Source of the DNA: Cristatella mucedo
Taxonomy: Eukaryota > Bryozoa > Phylactolaemata > Cristatellidae
Length of the DNA: 64,000 bases
NCBI GenBank assembly: GCA_009760855.2
Contig: WPIO01000005.1
Location: 13,136,001 to 13,200,000 of the forward strand
Direction of reading: 5' to 3'
The notes under the pieces were generated by a model, which had not been told where the DNA came from, did not search any database, and saw nothing but the letters and a program-made list of their open reading frames with translations. A program made the translations under genes and the position numbers. How positions within the stretch are numbered: position 1 is the stretch's first letter; the number at the start of each line of letters is the position of its first letter. Below are positions 1 through 11,765 of the stretch, piece after piece.

Positions 1-2464
1 CGTCGTCGACGCTCACGAGTGCGTTGTCGCTGAGCAGCAAGGTAGTGATCTCTTTCAGCGAGTCGGCGGCGGCGGCGGAGAGCGTCTCGATTTTGTTGTG
101 ACGAAAATCGGCTATCAGTTCGCCGCTGCCACCCGAGGCGGCAGCGGCGGCGGAAGTCGGCAGCGTGGACGGCAGAGCGGTCAGGCTGCGGTTTCTGCAG
201 TCCACTACGACGGCGCCGTCGACGCTGCGCAACCGGCACTCGCAGCGCGCGGGGCAGCCGGCAACGTCGTGGGCGCACGAAAAGGCGGCACTCGGCGCCG
301 AGAACAAGCTCGCGCCACGAGCTTCCGGCGGCGACGCGCACTTCCAAGTGTCGAAGCAGCCCGTCGTCGACGTCAGCGCCGGCGGCAGAGAGTCCGAGCC
401 GAGCAGGTCGGACCGGAATCGGTAGGCGTGGCAGTCGCAGCTAATCGGATTCTCGTCAAGATTGAGCTCGAACCACTTGCAGATGAAGATTAGATTGCGC
501 AACTCGGACGGCCTGAAAGCGGCGAGACGAGAGCGAGCGCTCGCGGCGGCGGCGGCTGCGGCGCGGGCCGTCGCTCTGTCGCCTGCTCGTGGAGCACAGC
601 GGCGCCGAAGCAGGAAGCCGCCGCCGACGCCGCGCCCCCCTCACCTGAGCGCGTTCCGTGGCAAGTGCCGCACGCGGTTTCGGCGCAGGTCGATCTTAGT
701 GCGCAGCTGAGTGCTACTCTGTGCGCTCAGCTGCCCGGCCTCGTCGAACTCGCTGATGCTCTCGACGCTGTACACGCGCGCACTCTCCAGGTTGGCCTCG
801 GCGAGCGTGCGACCGAGGCCGTCGAACGCGATCTCGTTGTCGGACAAGTCGAGCGCCAGCGCGTTGCGAAGGCGGAACGCCACCGGCGGCAGCTCGGTCA
901 GCCGGTTGCCGCCGAGCTGGATGCAGCTGAGCTCGGTCGAGCCGAGTGGAAAGGCGGCCGCGTCGATGGTCGCTATCGAGTTGTTCTTCAGCGACAGGTA
1001 GCGCAGCTTGGCGAGGCGCTCGAAAGTGCCCTCGTCGACCGAGCGCAGTCGGTTGGAGGCGAGATTCAGGTACTGCAGCGACGTCAGGTCGCGGAACAGG
1101 GCGCGGTCGATGCGCTCCAGCAGGTTGTTATGCAGGAACAGCCGGGTCAGATTTCGCAGCGACGCGAACGCGTTCGGCGGCAGCTCGACCAGTCGATTGT
1201 CATTGAGCTTCAGATACTGCAACGAGGTGGCGTTCGCGAAGCAGTCTTCGTCCACGTCCGCCAGCCCGCTGCCGTCCAGATCGACGCGGTCGATCAGCGG
1301 CGAGAAGCGGCAGCCTCGAGCTGCGGCCACGCCGCCGCCGCCGCGAATGGCGAGCATGCGCCGGTAGACGCTCGTCTCCAGGACGACCGAGTTCCGGTTG
1401 GTGTAGTGGCTGTGGAAGAAGGGCGTGCGCGCCAGGTTGCGCGGCAGCCGCAGCCGCTCGGCGTGCCACGGGAACGACGGCGGCACGGCGCGCACGTCGG
1501 CGAAGCGGCTGAGCTCGAGAGCCTGCAGGCGCGGCATGGCGCGGCGCAGGCCGTCGACGTCCACGGGGTGGCTGCAGCCTCCGTCAGCCTCCGCCACATC
1601 GAGCACGTTCTGCATGATGTTGCTGTTCGGCGACTCTCGCAGAACCGACTTGGTCGCGGCGCAGACGACGTGCAGCTCAGCCATGTACGGGAACACGACG
1701 CCGACGGCGGCGGCGGGCAGCCAGTCGGCGATGGGCGCCGCGCCGCCGCGGCCGCTGGGCGCGCTGACCGACAGAGCCAGCGTCATTACGCTCCGCAGGC
1801 TGTTCAACTCGCGCTCACCGCCGACGCCGCCGCCGGCGACCGGAGCGCGAACGGGGACGCAGTCGATCAGCTTGAGCACGACCAGGTTAACTAGCGAAGC
1901 CAATTGGTCGAGCGCGGTCCATGAGTATGCCAGATTAATCATCGTGAATAGCATGATTACGTTGTTCCGCCGCGGTCGGGAAAGCCCGTCCAGCCTAATC
2001 ATCGGCGGCGGCGGCGGCTGCTGCTGCTCAGATGGCGACGACGCATCGGCGCCGGACGCGGCGTGGCCGGAGAAGTCCAGCGACAGGTTTACGAGGACTT
2101 CGTCGTCGTCGTAGTTGTCAGCGCGTTCGACGTAAGCGTCCAGCAGCTTAAGCACGTCGAGCGAGCACGTCGGCGAGCTCGGCCGCCGCAGCAAGCACGT
2201 CAGCATTACGTTGCTGAGCGGCCGCGTCTCGCCGCCGCCGCCGTCGCTGCTGCCCGCTCGGCCAGTGACGGGCTCAGCCGCCGCCGCTGCCGCCGATGCG
2301 TCGTCGTCGTCGCGCTCTACGAGGAAGAAGCTGGGCAGCGACGAGCTGTTGCACGCCAGCCGACACGGCTCGTCGTCGACGGCGAGGTCAGGGTCGAAGG
2401 CGCCGACAGCTAGGGCGGCGAGGGCGGCGACAACAGCAGCAGCCGACGGTAGCGACGGCTGCAT
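1..2464 (-). CDS. Toll-type leucine-rich-repeat receptor, 5' two exons (runs off window start)
   Basis: Exon 1 (2464 to 645) starts with ATG and a hydrophobic signal peptide (Ala/Val-rich, residues about 5-22). An acidic/Ala/Gly low-complexity N-terminal region follows, then leucine-rich repeats from about residue 390 to 600 (typical cores LQYLKLNDNRL, LTRLFLHNNLL, LQYLNLASNRL). It ends at a CAG|GTGAGG donor. Exon 2 (512 to 1) begins after CTTTCAG and continues in frame: an LRRCT cysteine cluster (NPISCDCH, then later Cys), immediately an LRRNT (CPARCECR ... VVDC), then a new LRR block cut by the window edge. LRR-LRRCT-LRRNT-LRR is the ectodomain plan of protostome multi-cysteine-cluster Tolls, so a pattern-recognition or cell-adhesion receptor is likely. 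The TM and TIR segments would lie outside the window, so Slit-, chaoptin- or connectin-like proteins remain possible. It is far more GC-rich than the surroundings. The long plus-strand ORFs here are antisense artefacts. Confidence 0.8.
513..644 (-). other. 132-bp intron of the LRR gene
   Basis: On the minus strand the segment starts GTGAGG and ends CGCTTTCAG. Removing it joins phase 2 (CTC AG|G) and keeps the reading frame from the last LRR into a textbook LRRCT. Without splicing the frame stops at once after the donor. Confidence 0.8.
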
Positions 2465-2540
2465 GGACGAACGCGGGCAGCGCGCCGCTGCACGCTCCGC
2501 CGTCCCGAGTGCGAGCGGCCAACTAGCGACCTACCAGAGA

Positions 2541-2564
2541 GGGGGGGGGGGGGGGGGGGGGGGG
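2541..2564. repeat. 24-bp poly-G tract
   Basis: A homopolymer of about 24 G lies 80 bp upstream of the LRR gene ATG, followed by short G-rich runs. Its length is likely unreliable in the assembly. It could form a G-quadruplex near the promoter, which is inference. Confidence 0.9.
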
Positions 2565-2995
2565 CGGGGCGGGGAAATCCAGATGAGTTCATAATGGCTG
2601 GCGATGAAAAAAGGTCATGAACTCCAGCGCCGATAGCCCGCCCATTTCGGCGACCGCCAGCTAAGTAATTAATCATGGCGGCTCCACCGCCGTACTAGTA
2701 CCGTAAATATCGCGCGCTGCGAAACGGAAACGTGATTTCGGCGTCCCGTGTTCATGGGATACGCGTACGGACTCACTCACGGACTCGTTCAAAATTATAC
2801 AAATTTAGCATCCCACCGCCAAAAAAAGGACTCCAAAGTGTCCCATTAATCCGAAAGCACTCGAAGCCAGGTAGCCCCCTATCTGCAGCGCCTACCTAAT
2901 AATACTAACAATAATAATCGATTTGTATAGCTCTTTAAGAGAGCCAAGTCTTTGTCTATGCACTTGACACACGCTAGTAAGGGAAATCGTCGAAT
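2565..2995. other. Upstream region of LRR gene, no gene seen
   Basis: Presumed promoter side of the minus-strand LRR gene. I see no clear TATA box or further coding exon, and composition drops from GC-rich to AT-rich across it. Confidence 0.4.
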
Positions 2996-3830
2996 GATTA
3001 GTGATAGAGCATTAGCATGGGAAGGAAATTTACGCGAGCGGAAGAAAAGCGAACAATAGGTGAATTTCTAATTTCTTTTAAAATTCCTTCAAGTAATGGG
3101 AGGTTCCAGGCCCCCAGGACACCCAAATTCAATGCAGGGCTAAAGGAGAGAGGCTGGCTTGACTGGGAGCCAGTGCAGTTCGGCGAGTTGTGGTGATGTG
3201 GCAACTGTGACGCTCACCCCAAGCAAGTCTAGCTGCGGTATTTTGCACCATACTGTAAGCGCCTGATTGAACAGGCGGGTAGACCAGCAATTAGTGAGTT
3301 AGAGAAGTAGAGGCGGGAGGTTACAAATGGATAGACCAATTTAGATGTGGTATCCCTGTCCAAGCAAGCCCGAATTCCGGCAATGCTACGTATCTAAAAG
3401 TAAGCAGACTGGACTGTGGAACTGATGTGGTCGTCTAATGAAAGGTCACTTTGGAATAGAATCCATATATTTCGTGCAGATTCAAAATGAAATATGCTGG
3501 AAAGCCTATTTTTAGCATAGGTTTTCCAATTTCTGAATTACACTTGGCTTGTCAATAACTAGCAAGTTGGTTTTGTCATCATTCAAATAAAAAAAGCTTG
3601 CTGCCACCCATCTGTGAATGTCAATAATACATGCAGCAAGGGAATGCAGAGAATTCCACGAGCTGGAGGGCTGGGAGAGATTAAAGCAAAGGTACAACTG
3701 AATCTGAATAGAAGTAAAGACCTAAGCTGTGCTTAGCATTCACGTCGGAAAGAAGGAGAGTATAAACCATGAACAGAATGGGACCAAGCACAGAGCCCTG
3801 TGGTATCCCAAAGTTCAGCTCAGTGGTTCC
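2996..3830 (-). mobile_element. LINE-A (L2/CR1-like) fragment, 5'-truncated
   Basis: Read on the minus strand it gives the C-terminal half of a non-LTR reverse transcriptase: an IPQGSVLGP-type motif near 3800, the NDDKTNLLVIDKPSVI segment (about 3540-3600), and later the LPVK/AARL-type region near 3180-3250. The same order is seen in the better copy at 59856-61037. Several frameshifts and an internal deletion show it is dead. Confidence 0.8.
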
Positions 3831-4269
3831 CCTTGAATGCTTTTTGTCCGTTCGCGTCAATACTCTGGAGTCTCCTACTGAGACACGACCAGAACCATTG
3901 TAGTGCTTTACAAGTGATGCACAGGCGAGTACAGAAGCGCAAAAACAATAAGTGATCGGTAGTATCCAAAGTTACCAAAAGATTGAACAGACCAAATTGA
4001 GAAACTCTACCCAAGTCTGCATACCTAAGAAGGTCATCATACACCAGAAGCAACGCTGATTCTCTGTCGCGGTCGCGGCCGCTGACTGTGTCTAGGGTTT
4101 CTGAAAAAGTCAGTTTTGAAAATAACAGTGCTTACCGTTTTCAATTAAAAAACAGTTGCTATACTGCTAGTTTTACTGTTTTGCCCAATTTCCACTAGTT
4201 TTAAATCAATAGCCTACTTTTTGACGAACAACGTTTTTTTATATCCTTATTGAAAAGTTGTAAATTAAT

Positions 4270-5115
4270 AGATGCTTACTGCTGATAATATTTCAAGAAT
4301 ACAAGTGCATTAAGATACTTGTCACAGAGTCGCAATCTACGTTTTGTACAGAAATTTGTACAGACCAAGAAATCTCTTTCAGCATCCGTTGATGTCAGTT
4401 TAATCGATAGAATTTTGTTGTAAAATTTCTAGAGATTTTCAGTGCGCTGGCCAGAGTTCCTGATTAGCATAAATTCGGACTTGAGCCATTGAAAAGGCAT
4501 TGCCTTCCAACTGCAAATGATGAACACTCTTATTGAAGCAAAAACTTTACTTGATCTTAAAAAGACTAAGTTCACACTTTCAGCATCATCTGAGGACTGT
4601 TCGATGACAACTTCTACTTCGTTGACTCCAAATAGAAGAGACGTTATATTTCCTGTGAAACTTAGCGTAGTTTTGACGGGCCGACAGATGAATCTTTAAG
4701 ACTGCCCAAAAGGTTCATGACATCTTCGTTCAATTCTTCTACGCGACGCTTCGAGTTCTCCATGAGATTGGTAATAATGTCGTTATTGAGGTTAGAGAGC
4801 ATGTTGAACAGGAGTTCTAAAATTTTGTCATCACTCACTAACGTCGACGTAGATTCTCAACAGCAAGTCTCACAGGCTCTGTTGCCTCCAGAAGAGTTTA
4901 GAGAACGTCAAAATCAATTTCTCATTAATTGCCAGCGTTTTGAATTTGGCGTCTTGCGGATGCGACTTCTGCCTTTACTAACGGCTCTAAAGTTGTTAGA
5001 ATGGAGTTCCAAAGAGTCTTCACGTCAAGACGGAGTTCAATCTTGCGTCCGAATTCAGCTTTTACTCTGGATTGAAGGACATTATTTTAAAGAGGTAGCT
5101 TTTAAATGGATTTGA
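4270..5115 (-). mobile_element. hAT-family transposase remnant
   Basis: Minus-strand frames give LRLDVKTLWNSILTTLE (about 4990-5045), the conserved DVKTRWNS block of hAT transposases, and near the other end LTSTDAERDF followed by CTKRRLRLCDKYLNALVFL (about 4300-4400), the C-terminal hAT dimerisation region. Stops and frame changes lie between, so it is a fossil. I found no terminal inverted repeats. The plus-strand ORFs at 4517-4699 and 4717-5115 are its antisense. Confidence 0.65.
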
Positions 5116-5412
5116 CAAGCTTGCACAATTTCGTGAGCAAATGGCTATAATCGACGTCTCATTCTAGTGTATCATCGATGATAACTTACAAGTACGTACC
5201 TGCTTTAGAATCGTCCGTTTGATCACTAGCGTCACTATCCAGGTTTAAATCGTCCATGTCAGTAGGTAGTACACGAACCAAATATGGGAACAGATCCCCT
5301 TTTGATTGTTGTTCTATCGCCCCTATCATGAATGTTGACTCCGAAGGATCGACGTCCTCTTACGGCTGTGTCTTAACCGACAGTCATGCTACACTTTACT
5401 TCTCTCCCTAGT

Positions 5413-5444
5413 CTTGGAGATACGTTACATTACATTACATTACA
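5413..5444 (+). repeat. LINE-B 3' tail, (ACATT)n
   Basis: A short GGAGATACG plus ACATT repeat matches the 3' terminus of the LINE-B copy that ends at about 24520. It is a very short LINE-B-type tail or a microsatellite derived from one. Confidence 0.5.
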
Positions 5445-5449
5445 AAGTA

Positions 5450-6225
5450 GGCTATGCTGTCACTCACCTCAGTTTTCAAAGATTGCCGAATCCACCATCT
5501 TACCTTTCAACTACGGTTCGAAGCAGAGCCTCCTCCTGAAAAAAGCCCATGTCTTAAAAACCGCAGACGTCACACGGCTACATCCACGAATTTTCGCCAA
5601 TGGCGACTGGTTAGCGCGGAACGCGTTGTACTTGCTGCCGGCTTTTCGAAAATCTTACGCTGAAAAAGTGTGTGCCAACTGGACACCAGCTGTAGCTAGT
5701 GCTGCTTGAGAGCTGCGTCAAAAATTGACGTATTGCTGCATTAACCCAATTGAAACTGCGAGGTCGATTCAGGATCAAATTCTGGTCAAGAGCACAAGAA
5801 GGTTGTGACGATCCGATTCGGCCAAAATGGCTAACTTTAGGGAAGCAGCCGTTGAATATTGGCACTGGACCACTGGGACTTGATGCTCTGGACTGGTTCA
5901 ACGACAAGTTAATTTTTTCGGCTGTCCTTTGATTTTAGAAAGCTGTGAAATTGTATTCAGCCAAGTCCTCGCGCAATCCCTCTGGAAGCTTCAGAACCGT
6001 GCTATCGGGGCACAACTTCCTGTACCGTAGCCTTTTAGCTTGATTCCGAGCGTACCGCCGCGATGTCCTTACGACAAACACTTGGTCGCATCGTTCAAAT
6101 GGATGTCGGCTGCCCAGTGCCGACACCCACGCGATGCACAATTGCATGCTAATTTATATAGTAAGCAGTCAAACGTCGGTCAAGCAAGAAAGTTCTAGTT
6201 AGCAGTGCAGACAGCACGATGCCTG
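5450..6225 (+). repeat. Dispersed duplication R1, copy 1
   Basis: About 775 bp aligns end to end, in the same orientation, with 46450-47225. Shared landmarks include TTCGAAGCAGAGCCT near the left end, CGGCCAAAATGGCTAA in the middle, and TTTATATAGTAAGCAGTCAA at the right. No terminal repeats or transposase were seen. A minus-strand TATATAAA lies at the right end just before a 70-codon ORF that has a broken counterpart in copy 2. It could be a retained gene promoter plus short gene, or a non-autonomous repeat. Confidence 0.7.
5935..6147 (-). CDS. 70-aa ORF in R1, unknown
   Basis: Begins MQLCIAWVSALGSRHPFERC and ends EYNFTAF. A TATATAAA lies about 10 bp upstream of the ATG. The C-terminal half (TVLKLPEGLREDLAEYNF) is recognisable in the corresponding minus-strand frame of R1 copy 2 (about 46950-47150), where the N-terminal half is frame-shifted. 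I do not recognise a family. Conservation of the C-terminal part between copies is the only hint that it codes. Confidence 0.25.
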   Translation of the reverse strand: MQLCIAWVSALGSRHPFERCDQVFVVRTSRRYARNQAKRLRYRKLCPDSTVLKLPEGLREDLAEYNFTAF

Positions 6226-6619
6226 GGCTCCAGCAAGCGACTACTCAGTCTGTTATGGCAATACGAGGTTGGGGGGCCTGAGACAGTCAGAAATTCTCCA
6301 GGCTACGGTGTCGTTTGGGCCTGCGTGCATGCGTATTATTGTATTGGCATGGAGCTGTGTAGTTTCGCTTGGTCTATTATGGTTGGTTACCCTGCTCTAA
6401 CAGACCAATAATCGTTGATGCTGCTAATCTCAGGTAAATAAATAGCAGTTAGCCCACTTACGCGGTCGTGCTCCAAACAGCGGTACTCCCACGACTGGTC
6501 TTCTCTTTGAATTCGACGAATAACAACAATCCACTCTAATTAGGCTAGAAATCGACAGGAAATTAGCGTTGACGAGCTCAAGTCGATTTTAACTATCCAT
6601 TAAATTTCATGTGATTTCC
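6226..6619. other. No gene seen
   Basis: Between R1 and the satellite block. I see no long ORF, RNA gene or recognisable transposon here. Confidence 0.4.
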
Positions 6620-8280
6620 CCGTGCGTGCACTGATGCGAATGAGCTGCAAAAACGGAAGCGAGTACAGAAATTTGCCCCAATCCACTTTAGTTTGCCTCA
6701 AATCCATCACAAATCAGCTGCACAAAGCTCGGACAATTTTGGAGCATCAAAATAATCTGCATTTAAAGCTTAAACGCAAAATTCCGCGCGGTTTCGCTCA
6801 GGCGTTCTACATGAAGTCAACTGAAATAGATTGCTGCTTCCTGGGTCAATAGCGAAATCCACAGCAATCCATCGCAATTCACTGTGCAATTCCACCGCAA
6901 AAAGGAATGCTTATTATTTACTGTGCGAAAAGCTCCTTTTTGTTTGCATTGCACACAGCAAATTCTGTGAAAAGTGTAGTCACCATATTTCACTTGTATC
7001 GGCACTGGCTTTCATATAAAAGTGCAACAACAAAATTCCACTCCATTGTGCCAAAGCGTTCTCGTGCAATATACTGCTATCGATTGCAACGGCCAGGTCC
7101 CATACCGAAATCCTCCAAAATCCGCCGCAGTCGGCAGTGAAGCGACCAGAACGAGTAAAACGAAAACTCTCAATTATGATTGCACGTTGTTCTATCCATC
7201 GCTCATTACCTGTGCTCGCACATTTCACGACAATTGCCTTAACTACTCTGCAGCAATGCAATTTAATTTACCGAAACGGCCGGGGCCAGTATGGCAACAT
7301 ACCGAAATCTACCACAAAACTACCAGAAAGCACACACCATTAACCTCCAATAATGATTGCACGTTGCTCTAGCCTTCGTTTATAGTGTACTCGCACAGTT
7401 TAAATATAATTATCTCAACTATTCTGATGCAATGCACTGCCATCAACTGCAAGAGCACTACACAACAAGCCAGTACCAAATGCCCCGAAATCGGTTTGTT
7501 AATGCTCCAATTTTGAATGCATATTAAAAAGGACACTTTTAAATTGTAGCCGCGCCATTTTATCTTGTTGCGTTCATACAATCTCGGGAAATTCATGGCA
7601 ATCTATGGCAACGAATCAGCTCGAAGCAGCGATCCACTGCAATCCATAGCAACTCGACCACAAATTGGTTGGGCGAAGCTCCAGTTGTCATTGCATTTGA
7701 CGTTTATTTGCGCTAAAAGTGAAATGGGATATATTTCAAGCTATTTTGCACGTTAATTATCAAAAATGAACGGCAATCGACAGCAATGGCAAGGGCAAAT
7801 ACCAGAGTTTTTAGGGAAATTGACAAGAAATCGGCAGCAACAAGCTGCAATTCTCATTCCAGGTAACATTTTACTGACTCGCACGTACTTCCAATCCAGT
7901 CTGTGTGTTCAATCTCGGAAAAGGCTTAGCAATAAACGGCAGTGGCAATGGAAATTACGGCAATATATTAAGATCAATCGAAAATCACAGAAGAGTGGCT
8001 GATCCAAGATCATATTTTTCTTACGAGTCACAGGACACTGCGTTTAAAGTGCAATGGTATCCTTTCAACCAATTGAGCGAGTACGCCGATATCATAACGT
8101 GCGGCCAATCGACAAATAATTGGTACCTCGAAGCTCCAGATGTCATCGAATGTAACATTTTGCTGCGTCTAAAGTGAAACAACGGCATTTTCCAGCTGCT
8201 TTGCCCGTTAACTGTCAGTAATACGCGACAGTCGATAGCAATTTTAGGGGCCACAATCGGAATTCGTATAAAATGGACAA
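6620..8280 (+). repeat. Degenerate ~170-bp satellite, left inverted arm
   Basis: Repeated GGCAAT-CGAC-GGCAATGGC-type blocks recur at about 7078, 7272, 7440, 7597, 7772, 7935 and 8225, spaced roughly 160-195 bp. The segments between carry AAGTGAAA...CATTTTCAAGCT-type sequence. The whole stretch is mirrored in reverse complement at about 12430-14200. For example, the block around 7560-7760 matches 13190-12990 closely. No protein-coding signal survives, and all short ORFs here are incidental. Confidence 0.7.
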
Positions 8281-8299
8281 GATTGGATGCGTAAAACAG

Positions 8300-8570
8300 A
8301 TAGTCTTATTCAATAACAATAATGTATTTCATATAGCGTACAGGGATTTTAATCTCTCTCCAGGCAATTAATATCTGATGCAAAGGAAGCACGATTAAAA
8401 GATTAGTGGTGCTCCATAAACGACAAGAATAGCACGGTTGGGGTGACACGCACAGGGTTAGCATTTTGGTTAGTGGCAGCATATACAGGGTCAGCACCCA
8501 TAAGCACGTAAAGAACGAATCACAGGGACCCACTAAGTGCTGTCATAAATATACGCATTTTTAGTTCCAA
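8300..8570 (-). mobile_element. LINE-A 3' end
   Basis: Reads as the reverse complement of the LINE-A 3' UTR: CTAACCA...GCATGCTGCCACTAA-type phrases, the TGGGTCCCTGTGATTCG stop-proximal motif near 8520-8535, and the terminal hairpin remnant next to TAACAATAATG at 8310-8325. It lies within the satellite. Confidence 0.75.
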
Positions 8571-9070
8571 CGTAACGTCTCTCTTAACCGCATAATTTGC
8601 ACCCGCAGTTCGAGTTTAACCCGCGGCAATGCGTGGCAATCGACGGTTATGGCCCAGTAAATCACGGCAATCCATACCAATCATATCAATATATCAATCA
8701 ATCCATATAAACAATATAAACATATCACGCCAATCCATACCGGTCCATTACAAATGAGCTTGATTAATCTGCAAATTGTCTTGCGTATTACATTACGCTG
8801 TATAAAATCTTTAATCCTTTCATCCTTTCAAACAATCGGAAACGCCCAATCGAAGGCAAAAATACACGGCAATTGTTGAAGATGGCCTGGCTTTGATCGC
8901 AATCTGATTCGGATTAACTGGAACTAACGGGTGTTAAAAGCTCCAATTATCATACCACATGACGTTCACTGTGCACTCACGTACTTTAAATATACTCCGT
9001 GAGTTTGATTTGGGGCAATGCATAGCAATTGACAGTAATAGGCCTGGTGAAGGTTAATACGGTAATCTTT
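8571..9070 (+). repeat. Satellite, degenerate units
   Basis: Units with GGCAATGCGTGGCAATCGACGG (8624-8645 region) and GGGGCAATGCATAGCAATTGACAG (about 9011) continue the plus-orientation satellite between two LINE insertions. A short tandem CAATCCATA/ATATCAA stretch lies at 8665-8745. Confidence 0.6.
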
Positions 9071-10230
9071 TTTGATCCATCGAAAATCACCTGACACTAA
9101 CTGGGACCAATATTTAGTTTTTCTTACCTGTCTCGTTAAATCTGCACGAAATCTCGGTCTCCTGTTCCAAAGTGACCTTTCATTAGACGGCCGCATCAGT
9201 TCCATAGTCAAGTCTACCTACTTTCAGCTAAATAACATTGCTAAAATTCTGGCTTGTTTTAACAGGGTCCTAGACTATGAAACTCGCTTCCACATTTCTA
9301 ACGCAACGGCAACTACTCTCCTCAATTGCTCTCCTGAATCTGGCATGCTTCTCACTTTCTCTTCGTTGCGTGAAATGAAGTCTGTTGGCTACTGAATGCG
9401 TACCGAAAGCCGCTTTGGCTGCGAGTGTGCTCTGCAAAACTCACATGTGTAACACCCACATAGTCTTTATAGCTTTGTGGAGTTACAGACACAGATATAT
9501 TACATTACAGGGATACAACATTTAAATTTGTCCCTGCATTTGTGACATCTCGTCTCGACTTCAGTAACTCACTGCCTGTTTGTCTACCGGCCTGTGCAAT
9601 CAGGTGCTTACAGCTTGTGCTAATCTCTGCACCTAGGTTTACCTTTCGTGAGCGTCGCAGTTGCCTCATCACAGCACTTCTCGCCGACCTGCACTGGCTC
9701 CCAGTAAAGCATCGCATTAACTTCAAGGTTTTGTCACTTATTTGAGGTCCATTCATTCTTTGGCTCCAGCCTACCAATCAGATCTAACCACCAACCGTGC
9801 TAAGCATCGCACCTACCGCTTATCGGAAACTAATCATTTACCCATACCTCATACAAATCTCAAATCCTTATTAGACCGAGCTTTTAGTTCGTATACTCCT
9901 AAAGCTTCTAACTCACTTTCAATTGGCGACATCAGTAGACCTGACACATCTAAAAAGATTCTGAAAACGCACATATTTATCACTGCATTTAATGGGTCCC
10001 TGTGATTTGTCCTTTATGTGCTTATGCACATTAACAATGAGCATGCTGCCACCAATCATACTTGCATGCTGACCTGTGCATTTTACCCCTAACCGTGTTA
10101 TTCTTCTTTTAAAATAAGCATACTATCACTAACCATTCGATCGCGTTTTATTTGCAGCAAATGTAAAGTGCATAGTAAGAGATTGAGTTTTCTGACGGCG
10201 CTGTATCAAATTTATTATTAATATGATTAC
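9071..10230 (+). mobile_element. LINE-A, 5'-truncated, split by LINE-B
   Basis: Contains SARNLGLLFQSDLSLDGRIS (9130-9200), then after the nested insert TSRLDFSNSLPVCLPACAIR, HWLPVKHRINFKVLSL and RAFSSYTPKASNSL. The ORF end FNGSL is followed by the typical 3' UTR (GTGCTTATGCAC...GCATGCTGCC). It terminates in the AAAGTGC...GAGATTGAGTT...GGCGCT hairpin and TTATTATTAAT at about 10165-10225. It inserted into the satellite. Frameshifts show it is inactive. Confidence 0.85.
9268..9506 (+). mobile_element. LINE-B 3' fragment nested in LINE-A
   Basis: A 239-bp LINE-B 3' end (compare 24200-24520) interrupts the LINE-A copy. The six bases ACAGGG occur at 9262-9267 and again at 9507-9512. Uninterrupted LINE-A copies (for example near 35030) have a single ACAGGGATACC at this place, so ACAGGG is the target-site duplication. 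It ends ATATATTACATT, the LINE-B tail. Confidence 0.85.
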
Positions 10231-11765
10231 AGAGCACTGTGTTTCAAGTGCAATGACACCCGTTCAATGAAGTCGTGAACGTAATTTTGCGAGCAATAAA
10301 TAGCAATCGACAGTAATCGCTCGGGCCAATACTCCAACCCACTACCAATTGTTGAGAAAATAACATGGAGAAGCTCTTATTGTCATTATCTATAATATTC
10401 CGCTGAGCCCAAAGTGAAACTATAGCATTTTCAAGCTTCTTTGATCATCAATAGTAAGCAATGCACAGCAATTAACACCAATGGTCGGGGTCAGTACCCC
10501 AATCCGTGGAAATTTGTCAAGATTGGCTTCGCGAAACAGTTGCTCTTATTCCACGTACCAGTTGCTCTTATTCCGCGTAACATATTACTGTGTGCACGCA
10601 TAATCTGCACCCATAGCGTGCCTTCAATTGACGGCAAGGCATGGCAATGGGCAGTAATGACTTAGCTTCGACCGTAATCTGTTTCAGATTGACAAGAAAC
10701 TGAATGTTCGATGCCCCAATTATCATGCCATTTGGCGTTGTCTGTGCGCGAACCTGCTTTAAACACACTGTGAACGTATTTTGTCGGTGAGCGTACATAC
10801 TATAAACCCAAACTGCTCGTTCAATGTTGTACAACGCATGGCAATTGCCAGCAATGGCCCGGAAAATACGGCAGCCTATGAAGTTATGCTACAAATGCAC
10901 ACAAACTTGCTTGGATAAGCTCCAACTTCTCATTCGTATTACAGCGAACTGTTTGAAAAGTGCAATCAAATTTTCTCAGCCAGTCGCAAACGTGCAATCG
11001 AGATCGATGCAGGGAAATTGACGGCAATCGCTTGGCTTCTTTAGCAATCTGTTTTAGATTGACTAAAAATTAGCAGTTCAAAAATCTGATTATGATTCCA
11101 CATGACGTTCTCTTCGCGAGCACATGCTTTCAATCCATTAAGCGCGTTCAATCTGGGGCAATGAATAGCAAAATGACCAGGAAAAACACGGCAATCTGAG
11201 ACGCTCTGTTACAATTAGACACAAAGCTGGTGGGAGAAGAGTTGTTCTTGCTTATTACTGGATAATGTATTAAAAGTGAAACCGCATCCTTTGAATCAAC
11301 AACGAAAGTCCAATCGACTGCACTGCGTGGAAATTGACTGTAATGACCTGGGAAAATAAGGCAATCCGTGGCAAATCGACCATAAAATGGCTTTGAGGTG
11401 CTCCCATTTTCCCCGGTCACAAATCCGTATTTTCTCTTCTCCAACGGGCATACGGAGAGCCAAACAAAAACCTATCGGCGGAACTACTTCTGATCAACGG
11501 TTCTACCACGGAACCTGAAAAATGTGGCTATCATCCAGCGCTGATTGACCGAATCCTTGGAGTTGGACACATACGATTGCACGTGAAAGTACACTTTACT
11601 AATGCGCCATACCAATTAGCGCCTCGAGCAGCCAGTTCTAGCCGATTTGAAAAGGATTGCGATCAAATCCGGGCCACTACTGTCGATTGCCATGCAATGC
11701 CTAAGATTGAACTAGAAAAATGTATTGGCAGTATGCAGGCGCACAGTGAACGTTATGAGGCATGA
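10231..11765 (+). repeat. Satellite, ~170-bp units
   Basis: Plus-orientation units with GGCAATnGACnGnAATGnC motifs at about 10302, 10468, 10640, 10838, 11015 and 11325, again about 150-200 bp apart. The last 300 bp (11460-11765) include a unit in reverse orientation (GATTGCCATGCAATGCC at about 11686). No gene is visible. Confidence 0.65.

Noticed and set aside
665-2594. Long plus-strand ORFs (for example 665-1894 and 1425-2114)
   Set aside because: They are antisense to the LRR gene in GC-rich DNA with few stop codons, Arg/Ala-rich, and lack domains. The minus strand gives a coherent LRR protein with splice sites.
4517-5115. Plus-strand ORFs of 60 and 132 codons
   Set aside because: The opposite strand carries hAT transposase blocks, so these are shadows.
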